This document shows, in pieces, positions 9,375 through 19,578 of a DNA stretch of 64,000 bases. The DNA is from an uncultured Methanobrevibacter sp. (lineage in GTDB: Archaea > Methanobacteriota > Methanobacteria > Methanobacteriales > Methanobacteriaceae). The notes below the pieces were generated by a model. It was not told where the DNA came from. It saw nothing but the letters and a program-made list of their open reading frames with translations, and made no database searches. The DNA is taken from positions 1-64,000 of the forward strand of contig NZ_CACZTX010000007.1 of NCBI RefSeq assembly GCF_902784195.1, given 5' to 3'. How positions within the stretch are numbered: position 1 is the first letter of the stretch; every line of letters starts with the position of its first letter. Both the position numbers and the translations under genes were made by a program.

Positions 9375-10280
9375 ATGAAAATTACATTTTTAGGCTCTGG
9401 AGGTGGTAGATTTGCCACCATCAGTCAGAAAAGAATGACTGGGGGCTTTAGAATTGATGATTTCGGAGGAAAAAATTATCAAGTCGACCCAGGTCCTGGA
9501 GCATTGGTCAGATCGTATCAGTTTGGAGTAAATCCAACAAAAATTGATGGGGTTTTTATTTCACATTCCCATACAGACCATTATAATGATGCTGAAATAT
9601 TTATTGAAGCAATGACAAGGGGAATGACAAAGAATAATGGTATCATCATGGGGAGCCAAACCGTTTTTGAAAAGTTCCAACGTTGGGGTCCTGCTATTTC
9701 AAGTTATCATAAAAGCAATTCTAAAAATCTGATTTTAACCCCTAATAAAATAGCACGTTTTCCTTCATTTACCATTAAAGGTACTGAAACAAGGCATGGT
9801 GACCCTACAGGTGTTGGTTTCCAAATAGAGAATAATGGCTTTAAGATTTCATATACCTCTGACACTGAATATTTTGATGAATTGCCTAAATATCATAAAA
9901 ATGCAGACATTTTAATAGGTAGTGTTTTAAGACCAGGCCCAAGATCCATTAGGGGACATATGTGCACTGATAATTTCATTGATATTGTTGAGCAAGTCAA
10001 GCCAAGTTTAGCGATTATGACCCACTTTGGTTTCAAGATGATTGCGGCAAATCCAGTTGAAGAGGCAATAAGAGTCTCTAAAAAGACTGGAGTTAGAACA
10101 TTAGCTGCTTTTGATGGTATGAAAGTGGATATCAATGAGAAATATCCTGAACGTTCTAAAATGATTCGTCTTAAGGACAGGTTTGCAAATCGCATAAAAC
10201 AAGAGGATGTATATTCCCTTAATTTCGAATCAAAACCCAATAAAAAAAGGAATAATAAGAAAAATAATTATAATAATTAA
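9375..10280 (+). CDS. MBL-fold metallo-hydrolase
   Basis: A 301-residue protein of the metallo-beta-lactamase superfamily. It has the N-terminal FLGSGGGR strand-loop, the zinc motif HSHTDH near residues 64-69, the later ligands HGDPTG, SDTEY and a C-terminal THFGFK histidine. These residues suit a hydrolase of phosphodiester, lactone or RNA-type substrates; the family is broad and the substrate cannot be read from sequence. The tail after residue 280 is rich in Lys, Asn and Arg, possibly for nucleic-acid contact. ATG 9375 follows GGTGA at 9365-9369. The upstream in-frame GTG belongs to that site. Confidence 0.8.
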   Translation: MKITFLGSGGGRFATISQKRMTGGFRIDDFGGKNYQVDPGPGALVRSYQFGVNPTKIDGVFISHSHTDHYNDAEIFIEAMTRGMTKNNGIIMGSQTVFEKFQRWGPAISSYHKSNSKNLILTPNKIARFPSFTIKGTETRHGDPTGVGFQIENNGFKISYTSDTEYFDELPKYHKNADILIGSVLRPGPRSIRGHMCTDNFIDIVEQVKPSLAIMTHFGFKMIAANPVEEAIRVSKKTGVRTLAAFDGMKVDINEKYPERSKMIRLKDRFANRIKQEDVYSLNFESKPNKKRNNKKNNYNN

Positions 10281-10441
10281 ATTAATTTTCTTATTTTATT
10301 TTTTTAATTTCTATTTCTTTAATTTCATTTTTTAATTTCTATTATTTTTCTATTTTTTTAATATAATAATTTTTTATTTTTCAGCTGTTTTTTTTCATTT
10401 CATGTAATTTCAAGATTTCTACATGAGATTCCTATTTTGAT

Positions 10442-11557
10442 TTAAATGGATTTATTCAAGTTTGTTGGATGAATAAATCCGCTACTAATCATATGGTCTG
10501 CTAAAATTATAGCTGTAGCTGATTCGGCAACTGCAGTTACTCTTGGACAGATACATGGATCATGTCTGCCACTTATTTCAATTGTTGTGTTTTCTCCTTT
10601 TTCCAAGTCAATTGTATTTTGGATTTTAGAGATTGAAGGTGTTGGTTTAACTGCAATTCTTGAAACGATTGGCATGCCATTGCTCATGCCTCCAAGGATG
10701 CCTCCAGAATTATTGGTTTTAGTTTTTATGCATTTTGCCCCATCATCATTTTCATCATAGCAGAATTCATCGTTAATTTCTGAAGCGGAATATTTTGCAC
10801 TTTCAAAACCTAATCCTATTTCAACTCCTTTAACTGCATTAATGCTCATTAATATTTGTGCTAAATCACCATCAAGTTTTCCAAATACTGGTTCACCAAG
10901 TCCTGCAGGAAGTCCTGTTGCAATTGTTTCAACTATTCCACCAATTGAATCTCCTTCCTGTTTTTTAGAAAGAATCAATTCTTCCATAAGTTTTGCAGCT
11001 TCTGCATCGCCACATTTAACGTTGTTTTTTTCAATTGTGTCTTTTAAGTTTTCATAATCTATATTTTTTGCTTTGATATCTCCGATTTGAACTACATGAG
11101 ATATTATTTCAATGCCTTGGGTCTTCAATAGTTTCTTTGCAATAGCTCCTCCAATAACATGTCCTATAGTGATTCTACCGCTTCCACGACCGCCTCCATT
11201 GTAGTCGTAAATTCCATACCTTTCCATCCAGCAGAAATCTCCATGTCCTGGTCTTGGAGTGTTTTTAATGTTTGAATAATCCTTAGATTTCTGATTAGTG
11301 TTATAAACGATTCCAGTGATTGGGGTTCCATCTGTTTTGCCCTCAAATATTCCAGATACTATTTCTATTTTATCTCCCTCTTGTCTGGATGTTGTGAGTG
11401 CACTTGTTCCAGGTCTTCTTTTATTCAATTCAATTTGAATATCCTCTTCGCTAAGTTCCAAATTAGCCGGACATCCATCTACAACTGCTCCAAGTGCTTT
11501 TCCATGACTGGAACCGAAACTTGTAATTGAAAAGATTTTTCCAATAGTGTTTGTCAT
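10442..11557 (-). CDS. aroC: Chorismate synthase
   Basis: The last shikimate-pathway enzyme, converting 5-enolpyruvylshikimate 3-phosphate to chorismate with reduced FMN. The 371-residue protein shows the signatures SFGSSHG near residues 11-17, [19 protein letters not shown] and the C-terminal [10 protein letters not shown]. The ATG at 11557 follows TGAGGA in the mRNA. The in-frame TTG at 11569 is part of that site and is discounted. No aro neighbours are present; it diverges from hemB. Chorismate feeds aromatic amino acids. Confidence 0.95.
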   Translation of the reverse strand: MTNTIGKIFSITSFGSSHGKALGAVVDGCPANLELSEEDIQIELNKRRPGTSALTTSRQEGDKIEIVSGIFEGKTDGTPITGIVYNTNQKSKDYSNIKNTPRPGHGDFCWMERYGIYDYNGGGRGSGRITIGHVIGGAIAKKLLKTQGIEIISHVVQIGDIKAKNIDYENLKDTIEKNNVKCGDAEAAKLMEELILSKKQEGDSIGGIVETIATGLPAGLGEPVFGKLDGDLAQILMSINAVKGVEIGLGFESAKYSASEINDEFCYDENDDGAKCIKTKTNNSGGILGGMSNGMPIVSRIAVKPTPSISKIQNTIDLEKGENTTIEISGRHDPCICPRVTAVAESATAIILADHMISSGFIHPTNLNKSI

Positions 11558-11867
11558 ATTATTCCTCAAAATATTTTATTAATTATTATAAGTTTGTTCA
11601 CTTTTCCCAATTTTAATTTTCTAATATTAAATATTTTTATTTCCATTAATATAGTTTAAGTTTTTATATGGTTTATTTTAAAATTATTTTAAAATCATTT
11701 TAAATTATTTAAAATTATATTAAAATTTATATTAGTAATTTAATATATTAATATATGAATAAGATTAAGATATGAATAACTTTAATTAATGCCTAAAATT
11801 GTTCTATTTTAATCAAAATTAAACTAACAATAATTTTTTTATTAACATAATCATTAGAAGTGAAATC
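11558..11867. promoter_or_regulatory. Divergent aroC/hemB intergenic region
   Basis: About 310 bp of AT-rich DNA separates the two start codons. A TATA-like TTTTTATATGG at 11653-11663 could serve either direction. No operator-like palindrome is obvious. Confidence 0.4.
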
Positions 11868-12863
11868 ATGAATTTTCCAATTACAAGAATGAGAAGATAT
11901 AGGAAAAACTCTAAAATTAGAGACATTGTACGTGAAACTAAATTGAATAAAGAGGATTTGATTTATCCAATTTTTGTTAAAGAAGACTTAAAAGATGGTG
12001 AAAAGGAAGCTATTTCCACAATGCCTGGAGAATATAGATATTCTTTAAATGACTGTGTGGAATATGCAAAGGAATTGGAAGCAAAAGGCTTGAAATCAAT
12101 CATTGTCTTTGGTATTCCAAGCCCAGAGAAAAAGGATGCAATCGGATCTCCTGCTTTTGCTTCAACAGGTATAGTTCAAAGAACTGTTCGCAAGCTTAAA
12201 GAGGAAACTGATTTGGTTATCATTACAGATGTCTGCTTATGCCAATACACTTCCCATGGCCATTGCGGTTTGATTGAAAAGAATGATGACACTGACTTCG
12301 GCTTTGAAATCTTAAATGATGAATCCTTGGAATATCTTGCAAAGGTTGCATTGTCCCATGCAGAAGCAGGCGCAGATATTGTAGCCCCTTCTGATATGAT
12401 GGATGGCAGAATCCAAGCTTTAAGGGAAATCCTTGATGAAAATGGCTATTACAATACAATGATTATGTCCTATTCAGTTAAATTCGCTTCTTCATTCTAT
12501 TATCCATTTAGAGAAGCAGCATGTTCTTCTCCTTCAGCAGGAAACAGAAAATCATATCAAATGGATCCTGCAAATGCTCTTGAAGCAATTAGGGAAGCGG
12601 AACTTGATGTCATTGAAGGTGCTGACTTTTTAATGGTTAAACCGGCACTTCCTTATTTGGATATTATTAAGACAATTAAGGATGAGTTTCCAATGCCTTT
12701 AGTGACTTATAATGTAAGCGGGGAATATTCCATGATTATGGCGGCTATTGAAAACGGATATTTATCTGAAGAAGCAATAATGGAATCATTATTATCCATA
12801 AAAAGAGCTGGAGCTGATTTGATAATCACTAATTTTGCTCCTTATGCTTTAGACCACTTATAA
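11868..12863 (+). CDS. hemB: Porphobilinogen synthase (delta-aminolevulinate dehydratase)
   Basis: Condenses two 5-aminolevulinate molecules to porphobilinogen, feeding F430, corrinoids and siroheme. The 331-residue protein has the zinc-binding [12 protein letters not shown] near residues 123-134, so it is the zinc-dependent type. The Schiff-base lysines lie in [11 protein letters not shown] and [15 protein letters not shown] 11868 follows an AAGTGAAATC leader. The TAA stop is only a few bases from the next gene, indicating translational coupling with the CitG-like protein. hemD and cobA lie elsewhere in the window. Confidence 0.95.
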   Translation: MNFPITRMRRYRKNSKIRDIVRETKLNKEDLIYPIFVKEDLKDGEKEAISTMPGEYRYSLNDCVEYAKELEAKGLKSIIVFGIPSPEKKDAIGSPAFASTGIVQRTVRKLKEETDLVIITDVCLCQYTSHGHCGLIEKNDDTDFGFEILNDESLEYLAKVALSHAEAGADIVAPSDMMDGRIQALREILDENGYYNTMIMSYSVKFASSFYYPFREAACSSPSAGNRKSYQMDPANALEAIREAELDVIEGADFLMVKPALPYLDIIKTIKDEFPMPLVTYNVSGEYSMIMAAIENGYLSEEAIMESLLSIKRAGADLIITNFAPYALDHL

Positions 12864-12876
12864 TGGGGGAGTGTTT

Positions 12877-13776
12877 GTGGAAGCAAAAGAAATTGCTAAA
12901 TTGGCTCAAATTGCATCTGTTCTTGAAGTGAGTGGTTGGCCAAAACCTGGTAATGTTCACAGAACTCGCAATTTTGATGATATGGTATTTCAGGACTTTG
13001 CAATAAGCGCTGTAGTTATTGGAGATACTATGGAAGCTGTTGCAAGTCAAGCTAAAAAAATTGATGATTTGTCCAAAGCAGAATTAGGAAAATACATTTT
13101 CCAAGCTGTTGATGAAACCAACAGATGGATTGAAACCAACACTAATTTAGGCATTATGATGATGTGCATTCCAATTGCTGCTGCAGCTTCAATAAGCGAT
13201 AGCTTTGATGAAATTCAAGAGAATGTAGGTCGTTTAATGGATGCTACAACTGTTGAAGATGCAGTAAACCTTTATGATGCAATCAATGTTGCGGATGCTG
13301 GTGGAATGGGCGATCAAGATGAGTTTGATGTTATGAGTGAAAAGGCTAAGGATGAATTGCGAGCAAACAATCAAACAATGTTTGATGTTTTGGAAATCTC
13401 CGCAGGTTGGGACAGATTAGCAAATGAACTTACCAATAAAATGCCTGTTTGCTTTGAAATCGGATATCCTTGCTTTTCAAATTTTTGGAAAACCTCTGAT
13501 GATGTTGATGTAATTAATAAGGCTACAGTTTTAACATTCATGACAATCCTATCTCAAATTCCAGACACTTTAATCTCAAGAAAATACGGCAATGAAGTGG
13601 CAGAAGATGTGTCCCAAAAGGCAAGTGAGATTTTGGAATTCAAGGATGATGATTCATTTGTAGAAAAACTATTGGAATTTGATGATTATCTTTATGATAA
13701 TAAGTTAAATCCTGGAACAACTGCTGATTTAACTGCAGCATCCATATTCTTATCATATCTTGCAGATAATTTCTAA
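12877..13776 (+). CDS. CitG-like triphosphoribosyl-dephospho-CoA synthase family protein
   Basis: A protein of about 300 residues matching the CitG/MdcB family, whose bacterial members join dephospho-CoA with ATP to make the prosthetic-group precursor of citrate or malonate lyases. The substrate motif SGWPKPGNVHR near the N-terminus and the DAGGMGDQDEFD stretch are family hallmarks. Methanogens lack those lyases, so the archaeal role is probably different and unassigned. GTG 12877 is spaced six bases from GGGGA at 12866-12870; GTG 12871 directly abuts that site and is the alternative. The gene is tightly coupled to hemB, so a link to cofactor synthesis is an inference. Confidence 0.75.
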   Translation: MEAKEIAKLAQIASVLEVSGWPKPGNVHRTRNFDDMVFQDFAISAVVIGDTMEAVASQAKKIDDLSKAELGKYIFQAVDETNRWIETNTNLGIMMMCIPIAAAASISDSFDEIQENVGRLMDATTVEDAVNLYDAINVADAGGMGDQDEFDVMSEKAKDELRANNQTMFDVLEISAGWDRLANELTNKMPVCFEIGYPCFSNFWKTSDDVDVINKATVLTFMTILSQIPDTLISRKYGNEVAEDVSQKASEILEFKDDDSFVEKLLEFDDYLYDNKLNPGTTADLTAASIFLSYLADNF

Positions 13777-13992
13777 TTTCTATTCTTTTTTTATTTTCTT
13801 ATTTTTCTTATTTTATCCATTTTTTAAAATTTAAAATTCCTATTTTTGAATATATTTATTAATTAGATTAGAGATATATTATAATATTATGAAATGATAG
13901 ATATTTTGTATAATTTTTCAATTAAATAATCTATAAAATATAATCTATCAATTATTCTTATCAATTAATTATAAAAAACATCTGGTGTTTAG

Positions 13993-15540
13993 ATGAGTGA
14001 AGATATTAATAAAATTATTAATGAATTACATATTTATGAAAAAAAGCTATTAAAAGAGTTAGAAATTAATGAAAATGCAACTCCTGATGAAATAGCTGAA
14101 AATACCGGTTTAAATATTAAATCAGTAATGAGTGCTGCAGGATCATTAGCTTCTAAAGGAATCATCATTGTAAACAAAGAGACAAAAGAGAAATTTAGCT
14201 TGACTGAAAATGGTAAAAAATATGCTGAAATAGGCCTTCCTGAAAGGAGAATCCTTAAGGTATTGCAGGATAAAAAGCAATTGGCCATGAAGGATTTGGC
14301 TAGTTTAGAAGGGCTTGACAAGAAAGAAGTCAACATATCCATTGGTTGGCTGGTTCGTAAAAGTTGGGCAAAAATGGATAAGGGAGTATTATCCATTACT
14401 GATGTAGGGGAATCCAGCAAAGAAAAATTAGGTGATGATGAATCATTATTAAGAACCCTTATTGAAAAGGCACAAGTGTCTAAGGAGCAATTGGATGAAG
14501 ATATGGCTAAAGGTTTATCTGCACTTAAAGAGAGGAAAAACCTTATTGCTGAGCAAAAGACAACTCTCCATAGTTTTGAATTAACCGATTTAGGTCGTGA
14601 GATTTTAGATATTGGATTCACCATTGAAGAGGAAGCTACTCAATTGACCCATCAACAGCTTAAGGAAGGATCTTGGAAAGACTTAAAATACCGGCCTTAT
14701 GATATCAATGCAGAGTATCCTATATTCTTCCCAGGTAAAGAGCATCCTTTAAGAAGAATCATTCAGGAAATTAGAGAAATCTTCTTGAATATGGGATTCA
14801 CTGAAGATAAAGGCGATTATTTGGAGTCTGCCTTCTGGAATTTTGATTCTCTTTTCCAACCTCAAGATCATGCTGCAAGAGAAATGCAGGATACATTTTA
14901 TGTGAAAAATCCTTTAACTTGTGATTTGCCAGATGATGAGCTTGTTCAAAAAGTAGCAAGAACTCATGAAGATGGTGGAAATACCGGTTCTGAAGGTTGG
15001 AACTATGATTGGGATGAGGATATTGCTCGTCAATCTGTTTTAAGAACCCACACTACAGGAATTTCCACTCAAAGATTGGCAAAAGGTGAACTTCCTATTA
15101 AGATGTTTTCAGTAGGAAGAGTATTCAGAAGAGAAACCTTTGACTACAAGCATTTGCCAGAGTTCCATCAAGTTGAAGGGCTTGTTGCTGCTCCTGGAAT
15201 CAATTATCAAAACTTATTGGGTACTCTAAAGGAATTCTATAAGAAATTAGGTTTTGAAGTAAGATTCAGACCAGCTTATTTCCCTTACACCTATCTTTCA
15301 ACTGAGTGTGAAATCTACTTGGAAGAAAAGGAAAGCTGGATTGAACTTGGTGGTTGTGGAATGTTCAGGCCAGAAGTTTTAGAGCCTTTAGGCATTAACA
15401 CACCAGCTTTAGCATTCGGTTTAGGTATTGAACGTCTTGCAATGATTAGATATGATTTATCTGACATTAGAATGCTTTATAAAAGTGACATTAGCTGGTT
15501 AAGAGAGGTGCCTTTAGAAGAGGGAGTAAAGTTTGATTAA
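13993..15540 (+). CDS. pheS: Phenylalanyl-tRNA synthetase alpha subunit
   Basis: The catalytic subunit of the alpha2-beta2 class II synthetase, charging tRNA-Phe. The 515-residue length and the N-terminal winged-helix repeats (about 1-210) fit the archaeal form. The class II core begins near 245 and shows [18 protein letters not shown] (motif 2), a [13 protein letters not shown] segment and [13 protein letters not shown] (motif 3). pheT is not in this window. ATG 13993 is preceded by TGGTG. The exonuclease III gene follows after about 95 bp. Confidence 0.95.
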   Translation: MSEDINKIINELHIYEKKLLKELEINENATPDEIAENTGLNIKSVMSAAGSLASKGIIIVNKETKEKFSLTENGKKYAEIGLPERRILKVLQDKKQLAMKDLASLEGLDKKEVNISIGWLVRKSWAKMDKGVLSITDVGESSKEKLGDDESLLRTLIEKAQVSKEQLDEDMAKGLSALKERKNLIAEQKTTLHSFELTDLGREILDIGFTIEEEATQLTHQQLKEGSWKDLKYRPYDINAEYPIFFPGKEHPLRRIIQEIREIFLNMGFTEDKGDYLESAFWNFDSLFQPQDHAAREMQDTFYVKNPLTCDLPDDELVQKVARTHEDGGNTGSEGWNYDWDEDIARQSVLRTHTTGISTQRLAKGELPIKMFSVGRVFRRETFDYKHLPEFHQVEGLVAAPGINYQNLLGTLKEFYKKLGFEVRFRPAYFPYTYLSTECEIYLEEKESWIELGGCGMFRPEVLEPLGINTPALAFGLGIERLAMIRYDLSDIRMLYKSDISWLREVPLEEGVKFD

Positions 15541-15635
15541 TTTCAAGCTTTTATCTTTTTATTTTTATTCTTTTTTTATTTATTTTACTTAATTTTATTT
15601 TTTATTTTTCAATTATTGTTTTTAATGTGATTTTT

Positions 15636-16412
15636 ATGACAGATGTTAGACTTATCTCATGGAATGTAAATGGTATTAGGGCTATTCATAAAAAAGGCTT
15701 TCTTGATTGGTTCAATGAGGAAAAGGCAGATGTTATATGCCTTCAGGAAACCAAGGCTCAAATAGACCAGTTGCCTAAAAAATTAGTTAATGTTCCAGGC
15801 TATACAAGCTATTTCAATTCAGCAGAAAGAAAAGGATACAGTGGAGTAGCCACTTATACAGCTATTGAACCTAAAGAGGTTTATTCTGGAATGGGAATTG
15901 AAAAGTTTGATATTGAAGGAAGACTTCAAAGATTGGATTTCGAGGGATTCACTCTTTTAAACATTTACTATCCTAATGGGGGAAGTGGTGATGAAAGATT
16001 GAAATATAAGCTTGATTTCTATGATGCATTCCTTGATTATACTAATGATTTAAGGGATAAGGGTCACAATTTGGTGATTTGTGGTGACTTGAACACTGCT
16101 CATAAGGAAATTGATCTTGCAAGACCAAAAAATAATGAAGATGTTTCAGGTTTCTTGCCTATAGAAAGAGAATGGGTAACTAAATTCCTGGATAATGGTT
16201 ATATTGATACATTCAGAATGTTGCATGGAGATGAAAAGGACCAATATACATGGTGGAGTTATAGAACCCGTGCAAGAGAAAGAAATGTTGGATGGCGTTT
16301 AGATTACTTCTTTGTAAATGAAGAATTTAAAGACAATGTAAATGCATCATATATCAAATCTGATATAATGGGTTCTGATCATTGTCCTATTGCTTTAGAA
16401 ATAGAAATATAA
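15636..16412 (+). CDS. xth: Exonuclease III / AP endonuclease family protein
   Basis: A Mg-dependent endonuclease of 258 residues that incises DNA at abasic sites. Catalytic features are SWNVNG at residues 8-13, the metal-binding glutamate in LQETK (E38), GDLNTAH, and the closing GSDHCPI. The Methanothermobacter homologue Mth212 additionally cuts at deoxyuridine in organisms lacking a family 1 uracil glycosylase, so a similar role is plausible here. ATG 15636 follows TGTGA; the upstream GTG 15627 lies inside that site. polB2 lies about 0.8 kb downstream, so the neighbourhood is replication and repair. Confidence 0.9.
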   Translation: MTDVRLISWNVNGIRAIHKKGFLDWFNEEKADVICLQETKAQIDQLPKKLVNVPGYTSYFNSAERKGYSGVATYTAIEPKEVYSGMGIEKFDIEGRLQRLDFEGFTLLNIYYPNGGSGDERLKYKLDFYDAFLDYTNDLRDKGHNLVICGDLNTAHKEIDLARPKNNEDVSGFLPIEREWVTKFLDNGYIDTFRMLHGDEKDQYTWWSYRTRARERNVGWRLDYFFVNEEFKDNVNASYIKSDIMGSDHCPIALEIEI

Positions 16413-16541
16413 TTTTATTTTTTAATTATTTTTTTATTATTTATTATTTAATTATTTTTTTATTATTTATTATTTTATTATTTTTTTAATATTTTATTTT
16501 TTTTAATTTTTTTACTATTTTTTTTTTAAATTTAATGAATC

Positions 16542-16811
16542 CTAATTTTGTGATTTCATTAAATTTAAAATTTCTTTTCCATAGTCTGTTAATTCGTATA
16601 ATCTGCCTCGTTTGGTTTCAGGGTTTAATAAACGAACTAAGTTTTTCTCTCGCAATTGACTTAGAATGCGACTTACATTGTTACTATGGATATTTGTCTT
16701 TTTGCTTATATCTGTAGGCTTTAGAGTTTCACCATCTAATGCTTTGAATATTTTCTCTCGATTTTTTGACAACTTGATGAATTCTATAATAATTTTCTCA
16801 GAGTCTTTCAT
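16542..16811 (-). CDS. Small winged-helix transcriptional regulator
   Basis: An 89-residue winged-helix protein. The helix-turn-helix is visible around residues 30-60 (TDISKKTNIHSNNVSRILSQ) and a wing follows near RLLNPETKRGRLYELTDYG. It resembles ArsR/MarR-type archaeal regulators without a ligand domain. The start is ATG 16811; the mRNA carries AAAGGGATTGCT before it. Its leader has two 19-bp direct repeats and beyond those is a phased 11-bp repeat array. It diverges from polB2. Target genes are unknown and autoregulation is likely but unproven. Confidence 0.75.
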   Translation of the reverse strand: MKDSEKIIIEFIKLSKNREKIFKALDGETLKPTDISKKTNIHSNNVSRILSQLREKNLVRLLNPETKRGRLYELTDYGKEILNLMKSQN

Positions 16812-16825
16812 AGCAATCCCTTTAT

Positions 16826-16863
16826 CTGTTTTTATTATATTAAACTGTTTTTATTATATTGAA
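16826..16863. repeat. Two 19-bp direct repeats in the leader of the wHTH gene
   Basis: The units at 16826-16844 and 16845-16863 share 18 of 19 bases (CTGTTTTTATTATATT then AAA or GAA). They sit 15-52 bases before the minus-strand ATG, where an autoregulator could bind. Confidence 0.6.
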
Positions 16864-16972
16864 CTTTATTATATATATTTTTTATTAAGAATTCAAATTT
16901 AGTTTAATATATATTACTATTCTTAATATTAAGTTAGATATTAAATATTAAATGTTTAAGTTCATAATATCT

Positions 16973-17049
16973 ATTTGATAGATATTTGATAGATATTTGA
17001 TAGATATTTAATAGATATTAGATAGGTATTTGATAGATATTAGATACTT
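16973..17049. repeat. Phased 11-bp tandem repeat between wHTH gene and polB2
   Basis: Seven consecutive 11-bp units with consensus ATTTGATAGAT start at 16973, 16984, 16995, 17006, 17017, 17028 and 17039. Units 1, 2, 3 and 6 are identical. The period equals about one helical turn. The 373-bp intergenic region (16812-17184) otherwise holds AT-rich promoter sequence, including a TATA-like ATATATAATAAAG on the minus strand near 16870-16882. Confidence 0.75.
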
Positions 17050-17184
17050 ATTATATAGATAAAATTTAGAACATATTTTTGAACATGATTTTCAAATTTA
17101 AGGATGATAAATATTAAAAAGATTTATTAAAAAGATAAAAAAGATATTATTGTATATAATATATAATTAATTTTAGGTGTAAAA

Positions 17185-17865
17185 ATGATTGAATCCCCTG
17201 AGCAAATAGCTATTGAAAATGAGATAAAGGTGCAAAAGGATAAGTTTTTATCTTATTTCAATGGGTCTTTACCTGATACAATGGAATTGGAATTTGAAGG
17301 ATTCTATAGAAGAGGGTTCTTTGTAAGCAAAAAAAGATATGCTGTTATTGAAGATGGTAAGATCATTGCAAAAGGATTGGAACTTGTTAGGAGAGATTGG
17401 GCTCCAATTGCAAAGAAAACTCAAGAAGATATCTTAATGGCTATTTTAGAAGAGGGTAATGTTAAAAAGGCTGAAAAAATCATCAGCAAAGTTCTAAAGC
17501 AAATCAAGTCAGGTAATCTTGATATGAAGGAATTGGTTATCCATACTCAAATCACCAAAAATCTTGATGATTACAAACAGGTTGGCCCTCATGTTATTGC
17601 TGCTCGAGAGATAGAATCTCACGGAATCAAGGTAGGTAAAGGAACCATTGTCCAATACATTATAGCTAAGGGAAAAGGTTCAATAAGTCAGAGAGCAGTT
17701 CCTTATGAATATAGTGAAGGAATAGAATATGATAAGGAATATTATATTGAAAATCAGTTGATTCCTGCAGTTTCAAGGATGATGGAACCTTTAGGTTATG
17801 ACAAGGATAGATTAAGGGAATTATCTTCCAATGAAAGGCAACAAAGTTTAGATGCTTTCTTTTAA
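17185..17865 (+). CDS. polB2: DNA polymerase B small polypeptide (PolB2 of split PolB)
   Basis: A 226-residue protein corresponding to the C-terminal part (palm end and thumb) of family B DNA polymerases. Methanobacteriales split this polymerase into PolB1 and PolB2, and the small half has about this length in Methanothermobacter. Visible motifs are the KxY-type SKKRYAVI at 48-55 and VRRDWAPI at 68-75. The last eight residues, QQSLDAFF, match the PCNA-interacting consensus QxxLxxFF. It must pair with PolB1, encoded outside this window. ATG 17185 follows TTAGGTGTAAAA. Confidence 0.92.
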   Translation: MIESPEQIAIENEIKVQKDKFLSYFNGSLPDTMELEFEGFYRRGFFVSKKRYAVIEDGKIIAKGLELVRRDWAPIAKKTQEDILMAILEEGNVKKAEKIISKVLKQIKSGNLDMKELVIHTQITKNLDDYKQVGPHVIAAREIESHGIKVGKGTIVQYIIAKGKGSISQRAVPYEYSEGIEYDKEYYIENQLIPAVSRMMEPLGYDKDRLRELSSNERQQSLDAFF

Positions 17866-17882
17866 TTCCTAATGAATTAAAA
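17860..17882 (+). terminator. Hairpin at the polB2 stop codon
   Basis: Arms TTTTAATTC (17860-17868) and GAATTAAAA (17874-17882) are perfectly complementary and contain the TAA stop in the 5' arm. No strong T-run follows immediately, so termination strength is uncertain. Confidence 0.45.
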
Positions 17883-18033
17883 TTTACAAATATTTTGCTA
17901 TATAAATAATTTTCTTTAGGAATTTTTATATAATAATAAAATAAATATATAATTAGAATATAATTAAGAAATTAATATTAAGAAAATGAAATTTCAATGC
18001 TTAATTGCTTAAAACATTTTAGTATTTGGTGTA

Positions 18034-18717
18034 ATGATGACAAAAGCAGTATTTTTTGATATTGATGATACTCTTGTAGACACTTCAAGTTTTGCAGATT
18101 TGGCAAGACATGCAGCTATTGAAAGTATGTGTAACAATGGTTTACCTTTAGAACCAGAGGAAGCATATGATTTACTAAAGGATATTATTAAAGAAAAAGG
18201 TTCAAATTATTCCAGACACTTCAATATCTTAACAGAAGAAGTTTTAGGAAAGGAAGATCCTCTTTTAGTAGCTATTGGAATGACAACATATCACAATGTG
18301 AAATTTGCTCTTTTAAGACCATTCCCTAGAACAAGTGCAATATTGATTTACCTTAAAAGTAAAGGATATAAATTAGGTGCAATCACTAATGGAATCACCA
18401 TTAAGCAATGGGAAAAATTGGTTAGATTGAATTTATACCACTTTTTTGACATCGTAATCACTTCAGAGGAAGTTGGAGTTGAAAAGCCAGATCCTGAAAT
18501 ATATATAGAAGCATGCAGAAGAATGGCTTGTGATGTTAAAAAAAGCATTATGATTGGAAATAAATTGGATGTTGACTGTATGGGTGCAGTTAATGCCGGA
18601 ATGAGTGCTATTCTTGTCAATTCAACTTTAGATGAAGATGAAAAAGAAAGAGTTAATGAAGAGGATATTGATATCATTGTACTAGATAGTATCTCTGATG
18701 TTGATACTGTTTTATAA
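18034..18717 (+). CDS. HAD superfamily hydrolase (subfamily IA)
   Basis: A 227-residue haloacid-dehalogenase-like phosphatase. Motif I is FFDIDDTLVDTS near residues 8-19, motif II is AITNG, the motif III lysine lies in VEKPDPEIY, and motif IV is MIGNKLDVDCMGA. A helical cap sits between motifs I and II. The TIGR02253-like archaeal group fits. The phosphorylated substrate is not known. The gene follows polB2 on the same strand with a 168-bp gap and its own GGTG site before the ATG pair at 18034/18037. Confidence 0.82.
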   Translation: MMTKAVFFDIDDTLVDTSSFADLARHAAIESMCNNGLPLEPEEAYDLLKDIIKEKGSNYSRHFNILTEEVLGKEDPLLVAIGMTTYHNVKFALLRPFPRTSAILIYLKSKGYKLGAITNGITIKQWEKLVRLNLYHFFDIVITSEEVGVEKPDPEIYIEACRRMACDVKKSIMIGNKLDVDCMGAVNAGMSAILVNSTLDEDEKERVNEEDIDIIVLDSISDVDTVL

Positions 18718-18892
18718 GATTTTTTATCTTTTCATTTTTTTTATTTTATTTTATTTTATTTTTTGCTCTGTTCCTTTTTTAAATTTTTTAAATTTTTTAA
18801 ATTATAATATTTTTGATATTATTCTTTAATTTTAAATTTTTAAAGGACTGAAAAATAGTTACCTTTATATATAGTTTTGAATATAAATATAT

Positions 18893-19060
18893 ACATTCTT
18901 ATTTTATCTTGCAGTAAGAATCATTAATTAACTTGCTTATTTATGAGAATTTTATTCTCAATCTTTAAAAAAATAAATCAAAAATAAATTTAATAATTAT
19001 TGAAAATAAATTTTTATTGAATTTATCTCTTATCAAGCAAAGCGGAAGCTTGTTTTTTGA
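18893..19060 (+). ncRNA. Candidate small RNA upstream of rps8e
   Basis: A clear TATA box TTTATATATA lies at 18864-18873. About 22 bases later a stem-loop begins (ATTCTTA 18895-18901 with TAAGAAT 18915-18921). A second hairpin TGAGAAT-TTT-ATTCTCA follows at 18944-18960. A GC-richer hairpin CAAGC...GCTTG followed by TTTTTT near 19034-19058 looks like a terminator. rps8e has its own weaker TATA-like ACTTTATGTAA near 19096. The stretch therefore looks like an independent transcript of about 165 nucleotides, with no reading frame. A regulated rps8e leader is the alternative. Confidence 0.4.
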
Positions 19061-19180
19061 GTTTCATATTTTAAAAAATTCATTCCATTAGATTACTTTA
19101 TGTAAATTTAACTTGGATCTTATGGAAAAAATTTAATAATTACATAGGTTACGGAAAAAATAATATAAGGAGATATTGTT

Positions 19181-19558
19181 ATGGCTATTTGTCAAGGAAA
19201 ATCAACCAGATCTCCATCTGGTGCTAGAAGAGTTGCAAACCGTGGTAAAAGGAAATCTGAATTAGGTAGAGAATCTGCAGAAACCAGATTAGGTGAGAAA
19301 AAATTAAGAAAAATCAGAACCCGTGGTGGAAACGAAAAACACAGATTAGCATTCGAAAACCAAATCAACGTTATCGATGCTGACGGTAAAGCTCACACTG
19401 TAGAAATCTTAAACGTAATTGAAAACAGTGCTAACCCTAACTACGTAAGAAGGAACATCATCACCAAAGGTGCTATTGTAGAAACCGAATTAGGTCACGC
19501 AAAAGTTACCTCCAGACCTGGTCAAGATGGTGTTGTTAACGGAGTTATTGTAGAATAA
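19181..19558 (+). CDS. rps8e: 30S ribosomal protein S8e
   Basis: A 125-residue archaeal/eukaryotic-type small-subunit protein. The basic N-terminus [12 protein letters not shown], the [17 protein letters not shown] segment and the C-terminal [24 protein letters not shown] stretch are typical. ATG 19181 follows AAGGAGATATTGTT. It stands alone, with a compact terminator overlapping the stop codon. Codon use is biased toward highly expressed choices such as AAC, ACC and CGT. Confidence 0.96.
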   Translation: MAICQGKSTRSPSGARRVANRGKRKSELGRESAETRLGEKKLRKIRTRGGNEKHRLAFENQINVIDADGKAHTVEILNVIENSANPNYVRRNIITKGAIVETELGHAKVTSRPGQDGVVNGVIVE

Positions 19559-19578
19559 TTCTGTTATTCTATCTTTTT
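19551..19578 (+). terminator. rps8e terminator overlapping the stop codon
   Basis: Arms TAGAATAA (19551-19558) and TTATTCTA (19564-19571) are perfect, with the TAA stop ending the 5' arm. A TCTTTTTTT tract follows. Confidence 0.75.

Noticed and set aside
16666-16902. Plus-strand open frame over the wHTH gene
   Set aside because: It mirrors the minus-strand winged-helix gene, which shows clear domain motifs.
19034-19058. Fourth copy of the structured 3' element at the candidate RNA end
   Set aside because: It has CAAGC/GCTTG but lacks the TTTT/AAAA stem, linker and AGTTGGG, so it is only a simple terminator-like hairpin.
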